A stretch of 64,000 bases of DNA from JANQPX01 sp041398025. GTDB taxonomy: Bacteria > Pseudomonadota > Alphaproteobacteria > Geminicoccales > Geminicoccaceae. The stretch covers positions 62,001 to 126,000 of the forward strand of contig JAWKVM010000019.1 of assembly GCA_041398025.1 (NCBI GenBank), read 5' to 3'. Position 1 is the stretch's first letter; each line of letters begins with the position of its first letter. The translations under genes and the position numbers were made by a program. Shown piece by piece: positions 7,073 through 16,622 of this stretch. Below the pieces are notes generated by a model. That model was given only the letters and a program-made list of their open reading frames with translations, did no database searches and was not told the DNA's origin.

Positions 7073-9856
7073 CTAATCGCCGAGCTTATCCTTCAAGTAT
7101 TCGTACGCACGACCGGGCGCATTAAGAATTTCTGTATCGACCTCCTCAAAAACTTCTTTCTGCTTGGCGCTGTTTTCTGCGGCTTTCTGCGTGTGCCTCT
7201 CAACATTTTCCGACCTCTGCTCTTCTACAGCCTGTTGATTCACTTGATTGGCTGAGGGGGCTCCACCTCCCAGATCTTCAACACCTTGCCCTAAGCTCTC
7301 CATGTTCCGGTGGTAATCGGGAAGCCCGGCATGTCCGCTCGCATGGCCGCTACGAACCTCATGCGTCGTCGCTCCGAAGCCTGGGCCACTGCCCATGAGT
7401 CCGCTGTTGCGGCCCGCATCACCGATATGAGCAGGAATGCCTTCGGCCAGCTCCAGGACATCGGCGACACTGGCAGCGATGTGCGCTGAATCTTCCTGGC
7501 CAGCGCCGATTTGCTGGCTCGCAACATAGAACTCGGCATGGGCGTCCAGAGCGTCTTGGTTGCCCATAAATGATCCCAGGTCTCGCGCACCAGCGTACTC
7601 CTTGTACATCGCCACCTGCTCGTCGAGGCCATATTGCTCGATGACGTTGCGGAGTGCTTCTCTGGCGTTGGGATTGGCGAGGATCGCTGGAACGAGGTTT
7701 TCCGCGTTGAGATGGCGGGCACCCTCAAGGGCAGCGCCAGCGCTCTCCGCTTCGCTGTACGCCCTGCTGGTGGACAGAACATCCTGCGCTGACGCCACAA
7801 GATTCTCATCTTGCCCAAGCACTTCGGAACTGATGTAGGCATCAGACGTGTTGCCCACGATGTCTGCGGCGACCGCTTCAGTGATACTGGCTCTCGCCTC
7901 GGTGCTATTTGCCATCCTATCCGAGAATTGCTGCTTCCAGAGGTCGCTCTTTGAGGACTGTTCGATTTTATTCTCCGCGTCAGAAACCGTGCCATCAGCT
8001 CCAAGGCCGATCTTAGGAATCGATCCACCCAAGCTGCCGCGGAGGAGCCAGTTCGTCGCTTCGGAGTTCGTCACACCGGTCTGCGACTGGATGTCATGGA
8101 CAAGCTCACCAAAGTGATTCTGGACAGCAGTTTCCACCTGTCCGCCTTCGACCACTAGGCCTTGTCGTCCGCTCTGTCCGATGCTCGCTGACTGCTGCGC
8201 TGCCCATGTCTCGCTGACCGATTGCGCCAGTCTGCTTTCGAACTGCTCGCTTGCCTGCTGGCTTGCGCTGTGCGCGCTTTCTTCCATCTGCCCGACCCGC
8301 GACGAGATGTTGTAGGCGGGCAGCCGTGCCGCGGCGCCGGTCTGCATTGGCAGACCAACCGTGGGATTGTGGGTGGCCAGAGGATCGATGTGCAGGCGCT
8401 CGACCGGGTTCATGGCGGAGCCGGAGGCCTGACGCTCCATCACCACGTCTTCGCCCTGGAGGCGCGTGGCGAAGAAGTTGGCGCTTATCGCCCCGCCATA
8501 TACCAGCATCAGGGTCAGCACCGGCACGGCGGATGCCATGAGGCCGCCGGTGGCGAGCCAGGTCTGGATGATGTCATCGCCATGGAACAGACCGGCGAGG
8601 CTGGTCAGCGGCGTGCCGGCATCGGCAACGGCGGTCATCTTGCCGGCGACCACGTCGTGAATGAACAGATTGACGATCGCGAGCGCCGGCATCCAGAGCT
8701 GAATCCAAGCACCCACCAGCAGAAACCGGCCGACCGCGCCAATGCCGAGGGCGCCGATCGGGATGAGCAGGGAGAGAATCGGGGTCGCCGCGAAGACGAA
8801 GCCTTCGATGAAGGTCAGCATCGGCCGCAAGAAACGATCGAACAGGCTCTGATTGGCCATCCATTGCGAATTGCGGGCACGCACGGCGTCGTCGATGGTC
8901 TCGGCATAGGCGAACTTGCCGTCCTGGATGTAGCGTTCGCGCACCGCTTCATAATAGATCGGCACCAGCACGGACGAGATGATGAAGTCATCGGCGGTGA
9001 CCGGCGGCGCCTGCGTGGTGAAGTTCGATTGCGTTGCGGGACCGACGCCAAGGCCGTTCAAAGCATCGTTGATCACCTCTTCGACCTCGGCGGCACCGGC
9101 CGGCGGATCCAGATCCAGAACCGCCGGCAGGATCTCCTGCTTGAAGGCCGGCAGAAATGACGTGCGGGTGTAGACGTCCAGCAGATCATGGGCCGGCGTG
9201 CAGGTCAGGGTTTCGGGCACCGCCTCCGTTTGAATCTTGGTGGCGAAGTTGGGCGATTCAAACCTCAGGCCAGAGATGAAATCCGGTGTGCGGAACAGCT
9301 CGTCCCGCTTGATGAAGCCGAGCTCCATACCGATCAGCGTGCAGGTCTTAATGTATTGCGACCAGCTTTCGTAGAAGTCGGACCCCGGCTTGGCGGCATT
9401 CGCAGCACCCAGGTGATGCACGGTCAAAGTGTTCATGCGCACCCGCTTCAAGACATCGAGGGAGAAGCCGTAACCCTGTTCGGTCATGGTCGGCGTCGAG
9501 AATGACGTTTCGAACAGCTCGGTGAGATTGAAACCGATGCTGGTCAGAAAGCTGCCGGTCGCGGCGACGCCGGTCGGGACATTGTCGACCACGCGCACAT
9601 CCTGGGTGTAGGCGTCGGTGATGGTGACGGTCTGCGTGCTGCCAAAGGCCAGGGCGTAGAGCAGTCCGGCAATGCCGATCTGGGTGAAATTGAAATCGCG
9701 GCCACCAGACCGGAGCGCCTGAAAGACGATCAGGACCACCCCGAAGAGAATGCCGATCTTCGCCATGGTGGCGAACTCGCCGGACCCGGAGGCGAGGGTC
9801 ACCGCCTGCACCACCTGCTCCAGGAAACTGGCATCGCCGATCGAGTAGATATCCAT
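7073..9856 (-). CDS. traG: TraG-like mating-pair stabilisation protein
   Basis: 927 residues, close to the length of F TraG (938). The N-terminal half is membranous (helices about 33-51, 350-400 and 430-460), and the C-terminal half is soluble and rich in Ser, Ala and Gln. In F the N-terminal domain is needed for pilus assembly, and the C-terminal part stabilises mating pairs and recognises TraS for entry exclusion. It is the last gene of the traL-to-traG operon and starts 13 bases after the traH stop. Confidence 0.8.
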   Translation of the reverse strand: MDIYSIGDASFLEQVVQAVTLASGSGEFATMAKIGILFGVVLIVFQALRSGGRDFNFTQIGIAGLLYALAFGSTQTVTITDAYTQDVRVVDNVPTGVAATGSFLTSIGFNLTELFETSFSTPTMTEQGYGFSLDVLKRVRMNTLTVHHLGAANAAKPGSDFYESWSQYIKTCTLIGMELGFIKRDELFRTPDFISGLRFESPNFATKIQTEAVPETLTCTPAHDLLDVYTRTSFLPAFKQEILPAVLDLDPPAGAAEVEEVINDALNGLGVGPATQSNFTTQAPPVTADDFIISSVLVPIYYEAVRERYIQDGKFAYAETIDDAVRARNSQWMANQSLFDRFLRPMLTFIEGFVFAATPILSLLIPIGALGIGAVGRFLLVGAWIQLWMPALAIVNLFIHDVVAGKMTAVADAGTPLTSLAGLFHGDDIIQTWLATGGLMASAVPVLTLMLVYGGAISANFFATRLQGEDVVMERQASGSAMNPVERLHIDPLATHNPTVGLPMQTGAAARLPAYNISSRVGQMEESAHSASQQASEQFESRLAQSVSETWAAQQSASIGQSGRQGLVVEGGQVETAVQNHFGELVHDIQSQTGVTNSEATNWLLRGSLGGSIPKIGLGADGTVSDAENKIEQSSKSDLWKQQFSDRMANSTEARASITEAVAADIVGNTSDAYISSEVLGQDENLVASAQDVLSTSRAYSEAESAGAALEGARHLNAENLVPAILANPNAREALRNVIEQYGLDEQVAMYKEYAGARDLGSFMGNQDALDAHAEFYVASQQIGAGQEDSAHIAASVADVLELAEGIPAHIGDAGRNSGLMGSGPGFGATTHEVRSGHASGHAGLPDYHRNMESLGQGVEDLGGGAPSANQVNQQAVEEQRSENVERHTQKAAENSAKQKEVFEEVDTEILNAPGRAYEYLKDKLGD

Positions 9857-9869
9857 GGCTCATGAACTC

Positions 9870-11255
9870 CTAGGGGCGCTCGACCACGTCGTTCTGCAGG
9901 GCGAAGATCGTGCTTTCGGAGGCGTCGAGCAGGTCGTTGTAGGAGCGGATCAGATCGGCGAGCGGGCCGTGCTCGCGCTGCCTTTGCTCGACCTCGGTGC
10001 TGAGCCGCAGCCGCGCCTGCTCGACTAGGCGGTCGACGCCCGGCGTGTGCTCGCTGTCGATCAGGGTGATCGCCAGGGCGACAGTCTCGATCAGGTCGCG
10101 GGTGATGATCCTCGCCCACTCCGTCGAGAGATGCGGGATCAGCAGTTCGACGAAGGTGGTGGCCGCATCGCCGCTGATGCTGACCAGTCTGACGAGCAGA
10201 CCACTGGCGCCGCCCGGGATGTTCGCCAGAAGCTCATTCTCTTCATCGGTGAGCTCCTGATCATTCGCCCTGAGCTTGGCGACGATGCCGGGTGAGATGT
10301 CGTCGCCCAGTAGAAGCCGCCTCATCCGCTCCTCGAATCCCTCGAGCGTGATGATCTCGGTTGCGGGCTCTAGGCACCCATTGGCGCCGGTGTCGCCACC
10401 ACAGCTCTGGATGATCACGTCACCGCCTTCGAGCATGGCCTCGAAGAGAAGATAATTGGCGGGGATGAACACCAGCGGCGCCGTCGTGCCGTCGCCGTCG
10501 TCGACCGGGGACGCGACGATGATGGTGCCAGTGAGATTCATCATGACTTCGAGCAGCTGCTCGTCGCCGAAGGGAAAACGGCCAGCCGCATCCTGGGTCA
10601 CCAGGGCGCGCCAGACGATGTTGCCGGTGATCTCTTCGGCAACCTGTTCCGGCGCCGATTGCTGGGCGTCGCCGAGAGCATCGCCGCTCTGCGCGTCGAA
10701 GATGTCTTCGACCGCGCCGCTGCCGGCGGCGATCAGCGACGCATCCGAGTGCTTTTTGTAGCCGGCGGCGTGTAGGCCGTCGTTGATCAGGCCCTGGGCC
10801 AGCTGGCAGCTATTGCCGAAATGCTGGTTGAGCTGCTGCACTTTCTTCTGCATGGTTTCGATCGCGCCCATGCAGGTCTCGCAGATCGCGGAGAGGCCGA
10901 TCTGAAAGGCGTAGCCGACGGCGTTGCTGGCGATGGCCTTCAGCAACGGGATGATCTGATCGCCGGAGACGTAGGAGAACGATCCGCCGAACAGATCGAC
11001 GCCGCCGCAGCCCGCCTGAAAGCTCGGCGGCGTGAAGGTCACCAGATTGGTGTCGACGATGCGGTTGCGAATCTGCACATTGCCGCCGGCGATCACGCCG
11101 CGTCTTGCCGTCGACGTGATCGTGGGGTCGGTGGTGTTGGCCAGGCTGTCGAAGAAGACGTTCATCTCGTCCTGGAGATCGGCTCTCGCCGGCATGACCG
11201 CGGCGAAGGTGAAGAGCACAGCCGCCAGCAGACAAAGACCGAGCTTTCCGGTCAT
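9870..11255 (-). CDS. traH: TraH-like pilus assembly protein
   Basis: 461 residues with a signal peptide ending ARA near residue 25. Hallmarks of TraH are the N-terminal DLQDEMNVFFDSLANTTDPT, the aromatic-Gly segment PPSFQAGCGGVDLFGGSFSY, and the paired cysteines in ICETCMGAIETMQKK. TraH acts in the periplasm/outer membrane with TraF, TraW and TraU in pilus assembly and retraction and needs disulfide bonds. The start overlaps the traF stop (ATGA). The C-terminal 60 residues are predicted helical. Confidence 0.88.
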   Translation of the reverse strand: MTGKLGLCLLAAVLFTFAAVMPARADLQDEMNVFFDSLANTTDPTITSTARRGVIAGGNVQIRNRIVDTNLVTFTPPSFQAGCGGVDLFGGSFSYVSGDQIIPLLKAIASNAVGYAFQIGLSAICETCMGAIETMQKKVQQLNQHFGNSCQLAQGLINDGLHAAGYKKHSDASLIAAGSGAVEDIFDAQSGDALGDAQQSAPEQVAEEITGNIVWRALVTQDAAGRFPFGDEQLLEVMMNLTGTIIVASPVDDGDGTTAPLVFIPANYLLFEAMLEGGDVIIQSCGGDTGANGCLEPATEIITLEGFEERMRRLLLGDDISPGIVAKLRANDQELTDEENELLANIPGGASGLLVRLVSISGDAATTFVELLIPHLSTEWARIITRDLIETVALAITLIDSEHTPGVDRLVEQARLRLSTEVEQRQREHGPLADLIRSYNDLLDASESTIFALQNDVVERP

Positions 11256-12259
11256 CGTCGATCTCCTGACGTCGGCAGGCCGAGCCTCTGGCGGATTTCG
11301 GCGACGAGCTGCTTCGGATCGTCCGACACATCCGGTGGCAGATCGCTGAAGTCGGCCGGCAGATCGAAGGGCCGCTGGATCGCGCGGGTCGCGTTGTAGG
11401 TGTCATCGGGAATGAGACCGGCGGCATGGGCCTGGCCAATGATGCGCCGCCCCAGCGTTTTGAGGTCCAAAGGCGCCTGGGCGATCGGTGCGATGAGATC
11501 AGGAGGCTGGATCAGGAAGGTCGCGGGAAGGGCCGCCACGCCCAGGCTTGCCGCCTGGCCCTCATCCTGGCGGTGCGTCGTCAGACCGCCAGGCGGTGGT
11601 GATCCGTCGGGGGAAACCGCCATGATCTCGAAGCCGTGGAGGTCTTCAGCGAGCTTCAGAACACCCGCCTGGCTGTCGCAGAGCGGACAATCGGCTTGAT
11701 AGAAGAAGAGGATTCCCGCCTCTTTTGCCAGCTCGCCCAGCACGGTGGTGCGCGCCGTCTCAGCCTGGGCGTCGATCGCTTGCGCGGCATAGGTTGCGAT
11801 CGGCCGCTCCGAATTGGCGTCCAGCCACGGGTCCTTCACCGCGGCGGCGGCGCTCGCTTCGGCAAAGCTGCCGGCACGCTCCAGGGCGATCCGCTGCAGG
11901 TAAAGATAGGCCTCGACATTCTCAGGCGAAGGATCGTCGAGCGCGCGGTCGCGGTAGTCATCGAGATTGGCGCGGAACCAGGCGGCGCTCAACGGTTTGG
12001 GATCGACTGGATTGATCTCCTCGAAAACAGGGCTGTCGGTCGGGGCGGATAGATCCGGCTCGGCCACCGAAGGTGTGACGTCGATGACGGGGTCCGGCGT
12101 GGGTTCCGGTTCCGGCTCATACCAGAACCAGCCTTCTGCGCCGCGCTCGAAATACCGGCCGGCATCCGAGGATTGCGCCGAGCCTGTCGCCGCAGCCGCC
12201 AGGAGTAGAGCAGCAGTAACACTGAACAGCCTTGGGTTGCCCATGAGGGTCATCCTCAC
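11252..12259 (-). CDS. traF: TraF-like thioredoxin-fold pilus assembly protein
   Basis: 335 residues with a signal peptide (about 1-28). The C-terminal half is a thioredoxin fold: GILFFYQADCPLCDSQAGVLKLAED, with a CPLC motif, and ALPATFLIQP as the cis-proline strand. F TraF itself lacks the CXXC pair, while related proteins keep it and may be active oxidoreductases. The proline- and acid-rich stretch (about 48-90) is a linker. It is coupled to traH and follows a hairpin in the gap after traV. Confidence 0.85.
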   Translation of the reverse strand: MRMTLMGNPRLFSVTAALLLAAAATGSAQSSDAGRYFERGAEGWFWYEPEPEPTPDPVIDVTPSVAEPDLSAPTDSPVFEEINPVDPKPLSAAWFRANLDDYRDRALDDPSPENVEAYLYLQRIALERAGSFAEASAAAAVKDPWLDANSERPIATYAAQAIDAQAETARTTVLGELAKEAGILFFYQADCPLCDSQAGVLKLAEDLHGFEIMAVSPDGSPPPGGLTTHRQDEGQAASLGVAALPATFLIQPPDLIAPIAQAPLDLKTLGRRIIGQAHAAGLIPDDTYNATRAIQRPFDLPADFSDLPPDVSDDPKQLVAEIRQRLGLPTSGDRR

Positions 12260-12264
12260 CTCAC

Positions 12265-12288
12265 GTTATCCGACGCCAGGCGGATAAC
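12265..12288. repeat. Hairpin between traV and traF
   Basis: Perfect 8-bp arms GTTATCCG and CGGATAAC flank ACGCCAGG. It is the only sizeable gap inside an operon whose other genes overlap. It may affect mRNA processing or stability. There is no T-run on the minus strand after it, so a terminator is unlikely. Confidence 0.45.
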
Positions 12289-12313
12289 GCTGTGTTTGTC
12301 TCCGTGACGCCGG

Positions 12314-13423
12314 CTAGTGCCGCATGCCCGGCTGGTGGTCTTTGCCGCCGCGATCACGTTCGTCGTTGTCGCCATGATCATCGGGATCGCGCCGCAGGCT
12401 TTGTCTGCGTGTCTTGGGGGCTACCTCGACCTCAGCTTTCTTGACCGTCTCAGGCGTCAAGGAGGCCGGTTTCCCGGTTTGAGCGGCCGCCGCCGCGGAC
12501 GCAGGCTTCGGCGCGACATCGAGGGCAACGACCCAGACTTTTCTGCTGTTGGGATCCGGGGTGCCGTCCGGTGCGGGATTGAGCTCTTCCGGCTCGCCTT
12601 GGGCGGCGTCGATGATCTCGGCCGTCACACCCAGCTCCTTCAAGATCTTGACCACCGCATCGACCCGACGCTTGGCCAGCCGCTGATTGGCCTCCTCCGA
12701 TCCGACGCGATCGGTAAAGCCCGCGACCAGGACGGCGCGCGGATTGAGCTCTGCCAGTCTGGACGTGGCGATCTTGAGGCGGTTTTGTCCGCTGGCTGAC
12801 ACGGCAGCCTGTCCGCTCTCGAAGTAGATCTCGGCGACCCGGACGTTGTTGGTCGCCCAGGCGGCGACGGGGTGTGACGGAGACGCGTTTGACCCGTCCT
12901 CCGTCGGATGCGGTCTTGCCGTCACCACGACATTACCGGCTTCCAGCGGTCGATCGTCCTGGGCGCGAGCGGGTTCCGACCGGCCTTTCAGCGGCTCGAA
13001 TCGACGGATGATGGCGCCGTCATCACGCGCTTTCGAGGCCACGCGCGAATAGACGTAATTCGGCGCGGTGACGTCGCCGCCCGCTGTCGCATGCGGCCCG
13101 ACCCAAACGCGCATCACGCCTTCGGCAGGCTCGGCCGCCGGTTGATCGGCGCCAACAGGCGGCGCCAGGGTAGTCTTTGGATCGGAGGTCGGCAAAGGCC
13201 GGAGGACGTCACCGACGGCAGGACCGCCCGCGACGTCGCGGCCTTCGATGATGTCTTGCGTGACCCGTGAGCGACTATTGGTCAGCTCGTAGACATTGCG
13301 CGCACTGATGCAGGAGACGCCGTCCGGGTAGCCCTGACAGCTGAACTCCGACTGTCCGGGCGAGCAGGCGGCGACCGCCGAGATGGCCAGGCCCGTCACT
13401 GCAGGAATGGTGAAGCGCATCAT
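12314..13423 (-). CDS. traV: TraV lipoprotein fused to an OmpA-like domain
   Basis: 369 residues. The N-terminus has a lipoprotein signal (AVAACSP, Cys20) followed by FSCQGYPDGVSCISARNVYELT, the hallmark of TraV, the F-type equivalent of VirB7 that anchors the outer-membrane core. About residues 195-305 (AEIYFESGQAAVSASGQNRL, VAGFTDRVGSEEANQRLAKRR) form an OmpA C-terminal-like peptidoglycan-binding domain. F TraV is only 171 residues and lacks it. The remainder is a Lys/Pro-rich tail. The gene overlaps traB by four bases. Confidence 0.85.
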   Translation of the reverse strand: MMRFTIPAVTGLAISAVAACSPGQSEFSCQGYPDGVSCISARNVYELTNSRSRVTQDIIEGRDVAGGPAVGDVLRPLPTSDPKTTLAPPVGADQPAAEPAEGVMRVWVGPHATAGGDVTAPNYVYSRVASKARDDGAIIRRFEPLKGRSEPARAQDDRPLEAGNVVVTARPHPTEDGSNASPSHPVAAWATNNVRVAEIYFESGQAAVSASGQNRLKIATSRLAELNPRAVLVAGFTDRVGSEEANQRLAKRRVDAVVKILKELGVTAEIIDAAQGEPEELNPAPDGTPDPNSRKVWVVALDVAPKPASAAAAAQTGKPASLTPETVKKAEVEVAPKTRRQSLRRDPDDHGDNDERDRGGKDHQPGMRH

Positions 13424-14793
13424 CCATCCTCCGGGGGAAGGTTCATTTCAAAGGTGCTGGTCAGCACCACGTCGATTTCGCGGCCGGCATCGATCTCGAT
13501 GACCGGGAAGAGCTGGAACGCCTGATCGATGTACCAATCGGCCACCCTGCCAAGCGCGCTGCCGGCGGCCGCCCCGCCCAGCGAGGTGGCGACGGCCTGC
13601 GCATCCTGAACATCCGACGCGCCGCCGCCGATCACGGCGACCTGATTGTCGTCGAAGGCATTGGCCGCGGCTTCGAGGAAGCCGACCAGCAGCGCTCGAG
13701 CGATGAAGGTGCCCTCGCGGCGCACCAGCCGGCCACGCGGGCCTTCCTTGCCATCCTCGCCGACGGCGAAGGCCTTGAGCGGCTGCTCCAGAATCGTGCC
13801 GTCATTCAGGACGCAGGACATTGTCTCGCCGCGCATGTGAGCGCGCTCCGACGACAGGTCGCCATAGGCGCCCAGAAGGGCGAAGCATTCGCGCACGTCA
13901 GCCTTGAAGCGGTTCGGCAGGATGGCTTCCTTCTTCAGACGAAGAAGGACGGGCAGCGGTTCGCCTTGGGCCTGCGCGCCGGTCGGCGCATCCAGGCCGG
14001 TGATCAATGTCCCGGTCAGAATGGTCGTCGCCGGCAGCTTGAACAGATTCTCACCGGTCAGTGGGATGTCGGCGTTGCCTTCGATCGCGGCATCCGCATC
14101 GCGTTTCGAGACAAAACGAATCGCCAGCGCCTGACCGTTGGGTCCGGCATTGTCGACGTCTGACGACGGCGCGCCATCGGGCTGGGCTGCTGACGGTCTC
14201 GGCGTTTGCTCCCGAAAGATCGACGCCGGCTCTTGATCGGTCGAGGGCTTGCCGGTATCGGGAAACGCGATTCCCGGCGTGGCGACTCGAACCGTCTCCG
14301 GTTCCGACCTGGCATCGCGCTTCGGCTTGTCCGGCTGTTCTGCGACTGTCGAGAGATCGGTCGGCGTCTTTGTCCTTCTGTCCTCGGCAGCCTTGGTCTG
14401 CTCTGCAAGCCGTTCCAGCTGGACTTCCAACTGCTGGAGCCGGCCGGCGAGCTCCCGATCTTCTGCCGCTCCGTCTCGGTCGAGGGATCGTCTGAGCTGG
14501 TTCGCCACCGTCGCCGGAATGCGTTGCTGCCGTTCCGCGAGCTCTTCAAGCTTCCTGGCGAGGTCGGCATTCTCCGAGCGTGACGAGTCGAGCTGAGCTG
14601 CGAGGCGATCGATGGTCGTCTGTTGGGTATCGGCGTCGGTCAGTATCGATTCGTTGACCTGTTCGCGCGTCGCTCTGCCTGAGCCATCGGAGAGACCGGA
14701 GACAATCGCCCAGGAGCCGAGGACCACGCCGGCACCGACGCCGCCGACCGAGAGCCAGCGCCTGGAGCGCGCGGAAAGCTGGTCCCATCTCAT
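13420..14793 (-). CDS. traB: TraB-like T4SS inner/outer membrane spanning protein (VirB10 class)
   Basis: 457 residues. One membrane helix lies near the N-terminus (about 14-30), followed by a coiled coil (about 45-130), a Pro-rich periplasmic linker, and a C-terminal beta-rich VirB10-like domain (about 245-457) ending in a stretch that should form the outer-membrane part. In F-like systems TraB links the inner membrane to the TraV/TraK ring. It overlaps traK and traV by four bases on either side. Confidence 0.85.
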   Translation of the reverse strand: MRWDQLSARSRRWLSVGGVGAGVVLGSWAIVSGLSDGSGRATREQVNESILTDADTQQTTIDRLAAQLDSSRSENADLARKLEELAERQQRIPATVANQLRRSLDRDGAAEDRELAGRLQQLEVQLERLAEQTKAAEDRRTKTPTDLSTVAEQPDKPKRDARSEPETVRVATPGIAFPDTGKPSTDQEPASIFREQTPRPSAAQPDGAPSSDVDNAGPNGQALAIRFVSKRDADAAIEGNADIPLTGENLFKLPATTILTGTLITGLDAPTGAQAQGEPLPVLLRLKKEAILPNRFKADVRECFALLGAYGDLSSERAHMRGETMSCVLNDGTILEQPLKAFAVGEDGKEGPRGRLVRREGTFIARALLVGFLEAAANAFDDNQVAVIGGGASDVQDAQAVATSLGGAAAGSALGRVADWYIDQAFQLFPVIEIDAGREIDVVLTSTFEMNLPPEDG

Positions 14794-15713
14794 GGTTTTC
14801 TCGCCTGCAGGAGAGAGGGACGGGGTGCACGGAGATCGATGTCGGACGGATCAGGCACAGTGCGCGCCAGATAGATTTCCGCGAATTCGCCGGGCTGCAG
14901 AGTGGCTCGCGGCCAAAGAGCAACGGCGATCACGCCCTCGCTGTAGCACCAGGGTTCCTGGAAGGAGGCCACCGCCGGGCCGCTGTTGCGCACCACCCCG
15001 ACATACACCTCTTGATTCTGACCCAGGAGGTATTGCCCTTCGGCAAAGGAGACCTCGTAACCGTTCTCGACGGTGCAGAGCGGATAGGGTGGCGGGGCCT
15101 GCTCGCTGAAGGCGAGGTCATCCGGGACGCGCCCTTGCGCCAGCTGATCGAAGACCTCGCCGGCCCTGGCGACATAGGCACGGTCGCTGTCAGACCGGCC
15201 CCGCCGCTTCGCTAGCGAATCCCCTTCGCCGTTGTCGGGCAGGAAGACGCCGGGCGGCAGATCGAGGCGCAATTCGCGTGGCGGGATTTTCTTGGGCTGC
15301 AGCGTCAGGCTGATCGAAACGCTCTCATCGCCGGTCTCGGTGAGAAACATCGTGATCAGCGCCGGGCCGGTCGGGGCCACGTAGATCACGTTGTCGCTGG
15401 TCTCGACGCTGGCGGCTGCGGTGGTCACCACACGCGGCGCCTTGAACGGCGTGACGATGCGATTGGGGTGACCTTCGGCGATCTGGATGATCTCGTTCAC
15501 CCCCGGTTCGACGGTGATCTTCTGCAAGGTGTCAGCGACTTGAACCCGGTTCGTCTTTCCTGCCTTTGCCCGCCGTGGGTCGGCCTCGGCCGATACCGCC
15601 GGAAGGGCGATCTCACCGGACGTTGGCTGACGCTCCGTCGCGCCTTGAGCGGCGGCCTGCTGAACATTTGTCAGCACCCAAATCGCGGCCATCGCTGCGT
15701 TCCGTGACATCAC
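14790..15713 (-). CDS. traK: TraK-like secretin-family protein (VirB9 class)
   Basis: 307 residues with an N-terminal signal (about 1-23, ending AAAQ). The middle (QKITVEPGVNEIIQIAEGHPNRIVTPF) is the usual N-terminal strand pattern of F-type TraK. The C-terminal part is beta-rich with GEFAEIYLART near the end. TraK is the VirB9 counterpart in the F-type outer-membrane complex with TraV and TraB. Its order after traE is as in F. Confidence 0.85.
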   Translation of the reverse strand: MMSRNAAMAAIWVLTNVQQAAAQGATERQPTSGEIALPAVSAEADPRRAKAGKTNRVQVADTLQKITVEPGVNEIIQIAEGHPNRIVTPFKAPRVVTTAAASVETSDNVIYVAPTGPALITMFLTETGDESVSISLTLQPKKIPPRELRLDLPPGVFLPDNGEGDSLAKRRGRSDSDRAYVARAGEVFDQLAQGRVPDDLAFSEQAPPPYPLCTVENGYEVSFAEGQYLLGQNQEVYVGVVRNSGPAVASFQEPWCYSEGVIAVALWPRATLQPGEFAEIYLARTVPDPSDIDLRAPRPSLLQARKP

Positions 15714-16312
15714 GACGCGTCCTCCCGTGGGGCGACAAAGGCAGCCCGATCGTCGGTGCGCGGCTCTCCTTCATAGGTGCTCATATGGCGGATCACCGGG
15801 CGGTGCCGCTCGATCTCCAGCTCGACCTCATAGGTCCGCTTGGTGCGCGTCTCGTCCGCGCCGCCGACCGAACTGGTCACGCCATAGCCGAAGACGAAGA
15901 CCCTCTTGCCCTTCTGCAGCACGCGGCGCGGTTCGAAGCGAAGCGCGACGCGATGCCGGTCGAGCTGATCGAGCTGGCGTTCGATAATCGTGGTCACCTG
16001 GTCATGCACCTCGGGCGAGAGCAGCGGATAGACCGACTCCTTGATGAACGCGCCGTTGCCCGGCGTCACATTGCCGATCAGCGTGGCGATATGGAGGCCC
16101 CAGGCCTTGGTGTAGTCTTGATCGGCATGGAAGCCGGCAACCTCCATCTCGGCCGACAGTTCCGGTGGCACCAGGACCACGATCTCATCCCGGCTCACCA
16201 AGGCGAAGGTCTGGATCAGAAGGCAGGCTGAGAGGCCCGCAACCGTCGGGAACAGCCAGCGGTTTTGGGTGCGCGTGCCGGCCCAGTCGCGCATGAACAG
16301 GTCCAGCTTCAT
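15710..16312 (-). CDS. traE: TraE-like T4SS inner-membrane protein (VirB8 class)
   Basis: 200 residues, similar to F TraE (188). A short cytoplasmic N-terminus is followed by one membrane helix (about 21-40) and a periplasmic VirB8-like domain with VSRDEIVVLVPPEL, LSPEVHDQVTTIIERQLDQ and the final strands KRTYEVELEIERH. It joins the inner-membrane complex. The start overlaps traL and the stop overlaps traK by four bases each. Confidence 0.85.
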   Translation of the reverse strand: MKLDLFMRDWAGTRTQNRWLFPTVAGLSACLLIQTFALVSRDEIVVLVPPELSAEMEVAGFHADQDYTKAWGLHIATLIGNVTPGNGAFIKESVYPLLSPEVHDQVTTIIERQLDQLDRHRVALRFEPRRVLQKGKRVFVFGYGVTSSVGGADETRTKRTYEVELEIERHRPVIRHMSTYEGEPRTDDRAAFVAPREDAS

Positions 16313-16584
16313 GGTAGATACACCCGCTGAAAGGGGTTGCGCATGGTGCGCCCGCGGGACGGCCAGGCGCCGTACCAGTACATGGCGTGAAGCACGAACA
16401 TCTCGGGCTTGCCCTCGCGATAACGCTGATAGAAGAAGCCGAGCACCAGCCCGGCAAAGGCCATAAGGAAAGGCGCATCAAGCAGGAAGCCGACCGCCAG
16501 CATCAAGGTAGGCGGTGCGAAGTCGTCCATGCGCCATAAAAGGAAATAAGGCGGGTCATCGACGGTGCGGGGCAGCGGTGTCAT
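16309..16584 (-). CDS. traL: TraL-like T4SS protein (VirB3 class)
   Basis: 91 residues from the ATG at 16584, exactly the length of F TraL. A GAGG site eight bases upstream supports this start over the ATG at 16605. The motif DDPPYFLLWRMDDF and one or two hydrophobic helices (LMLAVGFLLDAPFLMAFAGLVLGFF) are typical of TraL. It heads the traL-E-K-B-V-F-H-G operon. The 42-bp box copy 2 lies 54 bases upstream of this start. Confidence 0.85.
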   Translation of the reverse strand: MTPLPRTVDDPPYFLLWRMDDFAPPTLMLAVGFLLDAPFLMAFAGLVLGFFYQRYREGKPEMFVLHAMYWYGAWPSRGRTMRNPFQRVYLP

Positions 16585-16622
16585 GGTCGGTCCTCGGTGG
16601 TCCATGCACCGACTCTAGGACT

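Noticed and set aside
8222..9160. Plus-strand frame of 312 codons inside traG
   Set aside because: It is rich in His, Arg and Gln without motifs and is antisense to a clear TraG. It is a shadow.
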